Positions 56,906 through 64,000 of a stretch of DNA of 64,000 bases are shown piece by piece. The stretch comes from Cyclaneusma minus (lineage: Eukaryota; Ascomycota; Leotiomycetes; Marthamycetales; Marthamycetaceae): contig JAKZHN010000010.1 in assembly GCA_037179335.1 (NCBI GenBank), positions 1,309,870 to 1,373,869 of the forward strand, written 5' to 3'. A program made the translations under genes and the position numbers. Within the stretch, counting starts at the first letter, position 1, and each line of letters starts with the position of its first letter. The notes beneath the pieces were generated by a model that ran no database searches, was not told where the DNA came from, and was given only the letters and a program-made list of their open reading frames with translations.

Positions 56906-59112
56906 GAAAATTAGAAAAAATTAGAAAAAATTAAAATTAAAATTAATTATAATAATTTAAAGTATTTTATAATAATTAAATAGCTAAATTAAAAATAAAT
57001 TTATTGGTTTAAATTTCTTTTCGGCTTTAATTTCAAAATTATTTGTAAATTAAATTTTTAAATAATAAAGCTAAATATATTAAATAAGCTTTTAAAACCC
57101 CGATTTTAATATATTAAAAATAAGAAATTATAGCATAAATTAAAAATATTATTACCAAAATAAAACTTTTTATTTAAAGCATTAAAAAATTTAATTTTTT
57201 TTTAAAAAGAATTAGCTTGCCTTAATATTAATTTTAAATTTGAAGCAAAATTTAAAAACGGCAATTAAGAAAATTGTTAAAAAAGCCTATAAAATATTAA
57301 AAATAGCTATATTAGTATTAGCGGCCCTAAGAAATCAAAATTTTAAAGCCTGGTTAAAAGATTTGCATTAGATTTTTAGAAAATAAATATCCGATTTTTT
57401 TATTTTAAATGGCAGAATTATATTAAAAAATCCAAAAAATATAAATCGGATATAAATATTTTTTAATATTTTTAATTTAGCAATTTAAATTATTTATAAA
57501 CATTATTTTATAGCCGTAATTAAATATTTAAAAAGGGTTAAAATTCTGGCAAATATTAATTAATATTATTAATGGCCTAAAATATTTTGAAATATTATAA
57601 AATATATCAAAAAATATAAACTCTATAATAAAACTAAATTTTTAAGGCTATTATTTCTTAAATCTTTATAACTTTTACCGGTTTTATTTAGGGCTTAATT
57701 AAATATTTTAATAAATTATATTCTACTTTTATTTAAATGCATTAAAAATAGCCGTATTTATTAGTATATTATAATAATAATATACAAACTTACCAGAATA
57801 CGCTATTTTATTTTTGTTTTTAGCTTTGGAGCTAAAACGCTTGCAAAAGCCTTTATTAGTAAAATTTATTGCTTTCATAATATTTTAATAATATTATTTT
57901 AAATAAAAAAACTTAATTTATTTCTTAGTTTTGGAAATATTTATTTATGAAATTAAAAATCGGATTCAAGCCGTTTTTTTAAAAACAAAAAACATAAACT
58001 AAAAACTTTAATGCTTATTTAAAATAGTATTTAAAAAGCTTTATATTTTTTGCCTAAAATAATTGGGTAAATTAGCTATTGTTAGCTAAATTTGCTTTTA
58101 ATAATTAAATATTTAAAATTATTGAAATAATGCTATTTTTTGCCAATTATAAATTTTATTTATAAATGGGTATAAAGCCGTTTTAATCCTATTTTATAAA
58201 TATAATTGCTATTTAAAAACAAGGATTTTATAAAGCCAATATTATTGCAAACCGGATAAAGCAAATTTTTATTCAATTTAAAATGCTGGCTTAATAATTA
58301 ACTAACCGCTATAAATCAAATGCCAATATTTATTGTTTTAAAGCCCCAATTTTTAAAATAGGCTAATATATTTATATTAATAGCAAAAATATAAAAAGCA
58401 ACCGCTTTATAAAAAAAATACGCCAAATTATAAAAAATATTTAAAATATATAAAAAAGCCTATTTTCTTAATTTGTTTAATAGTATATTTTTTTTAATAT
58501 TTTATATTTTCGTTTTAAGCCAAAACCAAAAATAAAGGGATTTTTAGGCCAAAAAAATTAATAAGCAAAAAAGCAAAAACATTAAAAAAAGGATTTTAAA
58601 AAGAAATAATAAAATATAAAACATTATTAAAAAATAGAAATTTAATAGCATTTTGGATATTTATAATTAAAATACCTATTTAAATTGGGGCCTGATATAT
58701 TATATTAAATGGATAAATTATAAATTAAGCTGATAATTAAAAGCAAATTCTTATAGCTTTAAAAAAGATTTATAAAAATGGCATTAGAATTATTTAAATA
58801 AATTAAGATTTTAAGGCTTTTTTATTAAATAGGCCTTGAAATATAGCAAAAGCATATTATAGCTATTTGCTATAATATAAAAAACCACCCTAATATAAAA
58901 TTCTAATTAAATTATAGCTATTCCAGTATTTAAAAAACAAGAAAAATTTAAAAAGGCTGCGGTATAAATAGCAAAAAAGATTAGCTATTTTAAAAAAAAG
59001 GAGACGGCTTAAAAGGGGTATATTCTTTTTATAAAATTAATAAATTATAATTGAAAAATACTAAGGGATTTTTTATGCTATTTAGAATAAATAGCAATTT
59101 AAAAGAGAATAT

Positions 59113-59326
59113 TATTATAATATTAATCTTAGGTGCCTTAGGTATATGCTTTGGGCACGCGCTATGCGCTATGCGTTTTAAGCCTTTTCCCGTGCCAGGC
59201 ATATAATTTTAGCGCTTTGCGCTAGCTTGCAAGGCCCTTAAGGCTTTTCAAAGCTGCAAATTTCCTCTTATAGCTTATAATATTGCTTTACCTTAACCCT
59301 TATCTTGCCCTTAAACTGCCGTGATA
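59113..59326 (+). repeat. 3' LTR, 214 bp
   Basis: Begins TATTATAATA (TG to TA) and ends CTGCCGTGATA (CA to TA). It aligns end to end with the 5' LTR without gaps. Confidence 0.9.
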
Positions 59327-59331
59327 TTAAG
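59327..59331. repeat. Right target-site duplication TTAAG
   Basis: Identical to 52458-52462, showing that the element inserted as a unit and has not recombined. Confidence 0.85.
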
Positions 59332-61845
59332 CAATATAGTTTATTAAAAATAGTAAAAAATATGATTTATTAATTATTAAATGCGCCTTAATAAGATAGG
59401 CTAATAAATTTATAAAAATATATTATAAAAATATAATATAAAAATATAATATAAAAATATCTTAATTTATAATAAATATATAAAAGCTTATTATATTGTT
59501 AGATATTTTCAAATAAAAGTATTAAAATACGCTAATTATAAACATATAAATTATATATATAAATTATTTCTATATAAAATTCTAAAATTTAAATATAAAA
59601 TAATATATCAACGCTTTAAAAATAAATTTATATTTTATAATAAAAATATAATTAACATATTATTTTAATTAATTATTTAATAATAGAAGCCCTTTTAAAA
59701 AAAGGTTAAACTTTTTTTTCGCCAATTTTAAATAAAATAAAAAAATGTTTAAATATACGCCGTTTGTTTCCTTTATTTTTATTTTTTTTTCTTTTTTTTT
59801 AAAATATTAATTAAAGCCTTTTAAGCAATTTTAATAGCTATTATTTTATAGCAAAACTATAAATATAAAAAATATAAAAAATAATTATTAGCAAAAATAT
59901 AAAAGAATAAAAAAGCTTTAAATAAATATATAATTATTATTTTAAATATTATAATATAATATGTATAAATTAATAAAAATAATGAATTCGGTAAATTTAA
60001 CAAAGAAATATTATTTAAAAATTATAAATTAATTTAAATAATTTAAATAATTAAAAACTTTAGCATTAGTGGTTTTTATGCTATTTTTCCGCCTAAAAGC
60101 TAATTAAAAATAGCTATTTATATTAATTCAAAAATCCTAATTAATAGCTAAAAAGCCCGTTATTCTTTTAGCAAATTTAATATTAATTAATTTAAATTTT
60201 AAATTTAAAGCCATTTTTTTAAGTTATTAAAATTATAATTTCTATAATTTTCCAAAAGCTTATAAAAATAATATTACCAAATTTATTTTTTTAATTTTAA
60301 AAGCCAATTTTATTAAATAGCTAATAAAATATATATTAATATTAGAAAAACAATAATTTTTGTTATTTATTATAAAATCTAATAAACATATTTATTTTAT
60401 ATAAATATTTTTATATTTTAACGGCTATTATAAAATAATACTTTTACCGATTTTTAAGTTTTTTAAATATAATAATATTTAATGCCAACAAAATAAAAAT
60501 AATCATAAAAATAATTTTATTTATTTATAAAATAATAAATATGTTATTATATTATTTATTCTATTAAAATCTATATTTTTTAAATTATTTGATAATAAAA
60601 ATTAAATTAAAGCTTTAAATATTTTAAATTTTCCGTTTTTTTAAAAAAGCGTAAAAAAACCAATTTGGTAATTTTAAAAAAGCTATTTTTAAATTATTTA
60701 ATTTTTGCAAATAATTTAGCCAAATTTAATATTAAATTTAATATTAAATTTAATATTAATAATAAGATTTTTAAATTATTAAAAGCGGTTAATTTAATAA
60801 TAATAATAAAGGCAATTTTATAAATAAGGCTAAAAAAATAATATAAAATATAATAAAATTCCAAATGCAATTAGGCAATTAAATATATTAAAAATTTGCG
60901 AAAAAAGCTTTTTTCGAAGTTTTTAATATATAAGCAAGCTAAAAAAGCAAATAAAAAAATAAATAATAAGGCAAAAATAATTATTTAAAAAATAAGCAAA
61001 AATAAAAAGCTATATTTTTTAAAAAAAAATTGATTGCTATAATTCTTTTTCAATAACCAACTTCTTAGTAATTGCAAAATTCTTAAAGCAAAAATATTTT
61101 CTTTATTATTTTTGGCTAATTTAATAAATTTTTTAAAAAAAATATCCTTTAAAATTTCTAAAAAACAATTAAAAAAAATAAAGTAGAATATTAAAAGGTT
61201 TTTTTGCAAGCAAAGGTTTTATAAAGCCGCAAAGTTGTCTAATATTTTATTTTATATTTAAAAAGCTATTTTATTAATAATTCAAATATATATTTAAAAG
61301 CTATTTATAATTCATTTAAAATAAAGCTATTATTTTAATTAATTTAAAATTGCTTATATAATTATTTTTAAAAACCAGATAAAACAAATTATATTATATT
61401 AGCAATTCATAAATTAATAGCCTTTTTAAATATTTTAAAAAAGGATTTTAAAAAATTAATAGCTAAAAAGCTATTTATTTTGGCTAAATAATGTTTTTTG
61501 CTTTTGTTTTAATAAATAGAAAATAAAAATAAAAAAAGCATTGATATAATACTAAAATTATTAATTAGCCAAATTTACAAAATTTAAAACCGAAGTTTAT
61601 AATAAATAATATTAATTTGTAATTTAAATATTTTAAAAGCATTTAATAATACTTTTTATAAAAAACCAATTTATATTTTATATAATAAAAACATTCTGGC
61701 GCATTTTTAAAAATAAATTTAAAGTTTTTTATTTAATTGCAAAATTATTTTTAATATTAATAATAAGAAATTAAAATTATTTAAAATTAATACCGGCATT
61801 TTTTAGAAATTCCAGGTTTTTTTTTAATTTAAAATCCTTTTATAT
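59332..61845. other. AT-rich DNA between the two retroelements
   Basis: About 2.5 kb, nearly all A/T. The minus-strand frame at 60985-61209 is Phe/Lys/Asn/Ile-rich and looks like AT noise. Probably a degraded repeat of unknown type. Confidence 0.4.
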
Positions 61846-62025
61846 TGTCACGGCGCGGCAAGGGTCGCAGGTGGGAATTAAGGTAGACTTGTATTATAAG
61901 CTAAAAAGAAAAGCTTTCCAGCGCTGGCGCGCAGCTATAAAGGCTGCCGCCAAGCTTTATAGCGCTAAAAGTATATAAGATTATATATAAATGCCTAAGG
62001 TTAAGATTAAATTAGGATTATAATA
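61846..62025 (-). repeat. LTR of a second, inverted copy
   Basis: Starts TGTCACGGC, the reverse complement of the LTR end, and finishes ATTATAATA, the reverse complement of its start. About 180 bp, shorter and more diverged than the 214-bp LTRs, with GCGCTAAAA and TGCCTAAGG blocks in common. Confidence 0.7.
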
Positions 62026-64000
62026 ATATTTCCAATTTAAATTGCTATTTATTCTAAATAGCATTAAAAATCGTTTTTTATTTTTAAATATTCGTGGTTT
62101 TTTAATTATAAAATATTTTTATTTTTATTTATAAAAATTATATAACCTTTTTTCCTGTTATTATAGCTTTAAATACTAAGGGTTTTTTATAGTCTTTTTT
62201 TAAAAAAAACTTATATTATAACGGCCTATATTATATCGATTAGCTATATTATAGCAATTGGCTATATTATAATTTTGTTATATTATAAGGCTTATTTAAT
62301 TAGAAATCCCAATAGGCCGGGCTTATTTAAATACTGCTAATACCATTTTTATAAATATTGTTTATATTTATATAAATCCGCTTTTAGCTATTAGCTTGGC
62401 CAATAATTCTTTTATTTAATTTAATATATAAATTTCCAATCTGGTTTTAAATTTTAATTATAAATATTTAAAACGCTATTAATCTTTTTTTAATATTCGG
62501 CTTTTAATATTTTTGCTTTTTGCCTTATTAATTTTATTCTGGCCGGATAAGCCCTTTAATTTTGGCTTTGGCTTAAAAAAATATATATAAAATACTATTC
62601 TTTTATGCTTTTTCAAAACTCTAAACTATATGCCCTTTATTAAATTTTATTTATTAGTTAGGGCCCGGCCTATTTTTTATATATATAAAACTATTTTTTT
62701 TATTTTTTTATATTAATATATACCAATTAGCCTTTTTTAAATGGTAGAGCCTTTAAATAATATTTATTTATATTTATTTATATTTATTTATATTTATTAA
62801 TAAATTGCTAAGCTAGGGCTTTTAATTAAATATAATTTTGTTTTATATAATTTATTATTATATTTGCTTTATAAAAACCCTATTTTTAAATAGCTAATAT
62901 ATTGAAAGGGCAGGGCTAAAAAAATAGTTTTATTTAAAGGTAATATTTATAATTTCCAAAAAATAATATGGTTTTAATAATTTTGAAAATTAGGTTATTT
63001 AAAGCAAATTTTGCCAAGGGTAGCCAATTTATTTAATTATTTTATACAAATAATATAAAGCTTTAAAAATATTATTTTAACTATGCGTTTAGCTTTTTTA
63101 TTTAATTATTAAGTTTTGAATAAAATAAAAATAATGGTTTCAAATGAATTTTAAATTATTTAAATAAATATTTTTAAAATTAAAAAACAAATTGGGTTTT
63201 TTTATTTGAAATAATATTATTAAAAAAATTAAAAAATAATAAATCCGCTAAAAAAAGGCTTTTGCTAATGTTTTATATTTGGGCAAAAAAAGATATAATT
63301 TATAAATATATTTAACCAAGCTTTAAATAGCATTAGTAAAAATTGCAAATATTTTGGAAATGATAATTTAAATGCTTTAATTTTATTATAAAATTTATAT
63401 TTTTAAATACATTTGGCTATGTTTTTTAATATTTTTGGCTATTAATAATATTGGCTAATATTGGCTCAGGTTTTAACTTTTTTTTAAATATCCAATTAAG
63501 GCTATTAAATAATATTTATAAATAATTTAAATTGCCAAATTAGATATATTAAGGGGTATTTATATTTGGTTTATTTTTTTAAGCCCCTTGATATAAATTT
63601 TCCTTTTAAAATAAAAAAATTCAATATTTATTTTTTAATCAGCCCTTAAAGTTTTTATTTCCCAAAGCCGTTAATGCTAATATTATAATGTTTAATATTT
63701 TGTAGGCTTATTTAATAACTTTTTAATAGGTTTTTTCAAGGTTTTTTAAAAATTCAAAATTAATATTAAAGCTAAATAATTTTTTTTCGTTATTAAATTA
63801 TATAAGGCTTTAAAAAAGAATTAATTTTGGCAATAATATTCTTAATTTATATTATAGCCTTTTATTTTTAATATATTGGAGTAGGTTTTTTAAAAGCCTA
63901 TTTAATATATTTGGTTTAATTGCTTAAAATTTGGGCCTATAAACAATTTTAAATTTAAAGCCTAAAAAAATCAAACCATTGGATTTATTTTTAATTTAGC
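61846..64000 (-). mobile_element. Second retroelement of the same family, inverted and cut by the window end
   Basis: Next to its LTR, 62030-62075 shares TTAAATTGCTATTTATTC and the flanking bases with the reverse complement of 59050-59100 of the first element. At 62480-62585 its reverse complement matches 58510-58600 of the first element (shared AAGCCAAA-CCAAAA and AAATTAATAAG blocks). This is the 3' part of the element; the RT region would lie past 64000. The copy is coding-dead in all frames seen. Confidence 0.72.

Larger units (their letters stand above)
52463..59326 (+). mobile_element. Complete RIP-inactivated Ty3/gypsy-type LTR retrotransposon
   Basis: 6864 bp including two 214-bp LTRs and flanked by TTAAG on both sides. 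A purine tract AAAAGAGAA (59101-59109) lies just before the 3' LTR, which sets the plus-strand orientation. The interior has reverse-transcriptase remains at 56165-56325 and RNase H remains near 56847, in that order, as in gypsy elements. A possible zinc-knuckle trace lies near 54000, where Gag should end. Every frame is full of stops and the element cannot code. A gypsy rather than copia type is supported by the LPFG-like and YxDD-region spacing. Confidence 0.88.

Noticed and set aside
60985..61209. 74-codon minus-strand frame in the AT-rich block
   Set aside because: Same AT-driven composition, no motif.
62026..62030. ATATT as target duplication of the LTR at 61846
   Set aside because: The first element has the same bases just inside its 3' LTR, so this is internal element DNA.
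47258..64000. CRISPR-like array
   Set aside because: Repeats here are tandem or inverted transposon parts without regular spacers, and the genome is eukaryotic.

Overview
The window is nuclear DNA of a filamentous ascomycete (Pezizomycotina). The protein-coding genes have short spliceosomal introns (43-203 bp, mostly 50-90) with GT..AG ends, fungal-type proteins (secreted proteins with signal peptides, a GH16 wall enzyme, a Zn2Cys6 regulator, an agmatinase with a leader), and the right-hand third is a very AT-rich block whose repeats differ almost only by C/T and G/A transitions, the signature of repeat-induced point mutation (RIP). I cannot name the species; a dothideomycete or leotiomycete would fit.

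Layout. 1-2079: no gene I can support. 2080-41016: gene-rich, normal base composition, mostly conserved housekeeping genes on both strands: agmatinase, VMA22 (V-ATPase assembly), CDC42, VPS72/SWC2 (SWR1 complex), PDS5 (cohesin), a secreted two-domain protein, mRNA capping enzyme, mitochondrial ribosomal protein bL19m with a divergent partner also aimed at mitochondria, mitochondrial cysteine synthase, an intron-containing tRNA-Trp, a disordered conserved protein, a six-exon secreted Cys-rich protein, a PARN/CAF1-type deadenylase, a serine-less thioesterase-like protein, TRM61 divergent from cysteinyl-tRNA synthetase, a WW-domain protein and a GPI-type GH16 protein. 41473-42204: an AT-rich, inverted-repeat-bounded element (MITE-like) containing Pol III box-like motifs. 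42596-46834: an aldo/keto reductase divergent from a Zn2Cys6 transcription factor. 46979-47257: repeat ends, hairpins and a T-rich tandem array at the border. 47258-64000: AT-rich isochore without functional genes.

The AT-rich block can be partly resolved by eye. A pair of about 175-bp inverted repeats (47258-47433 and 51225-51396) bounds a roughly 4.1-kb element. A complete, RIP-killed Ty3/gypsy-type LTR retrotransposon occupies 52463-59326, with two 214-bp LTRs and a perfect 5-bp target duplication TTAAG. A second, more diverged copy lies in opposite orientation from 61846 to beyond the window end.

Working together: several neighbours share divergent promoters and a theme: bL19m with a predicted mitochondrial protein, TRM61 with CysRS (both tRNA function), and the aldo/keto reductase with the Zn2Cys6 regulator. 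All spliced models below were assembled by hand from reading frame, GT/AG sites and family similarity recalled from general knowledge; every total coding length is divisible by three.
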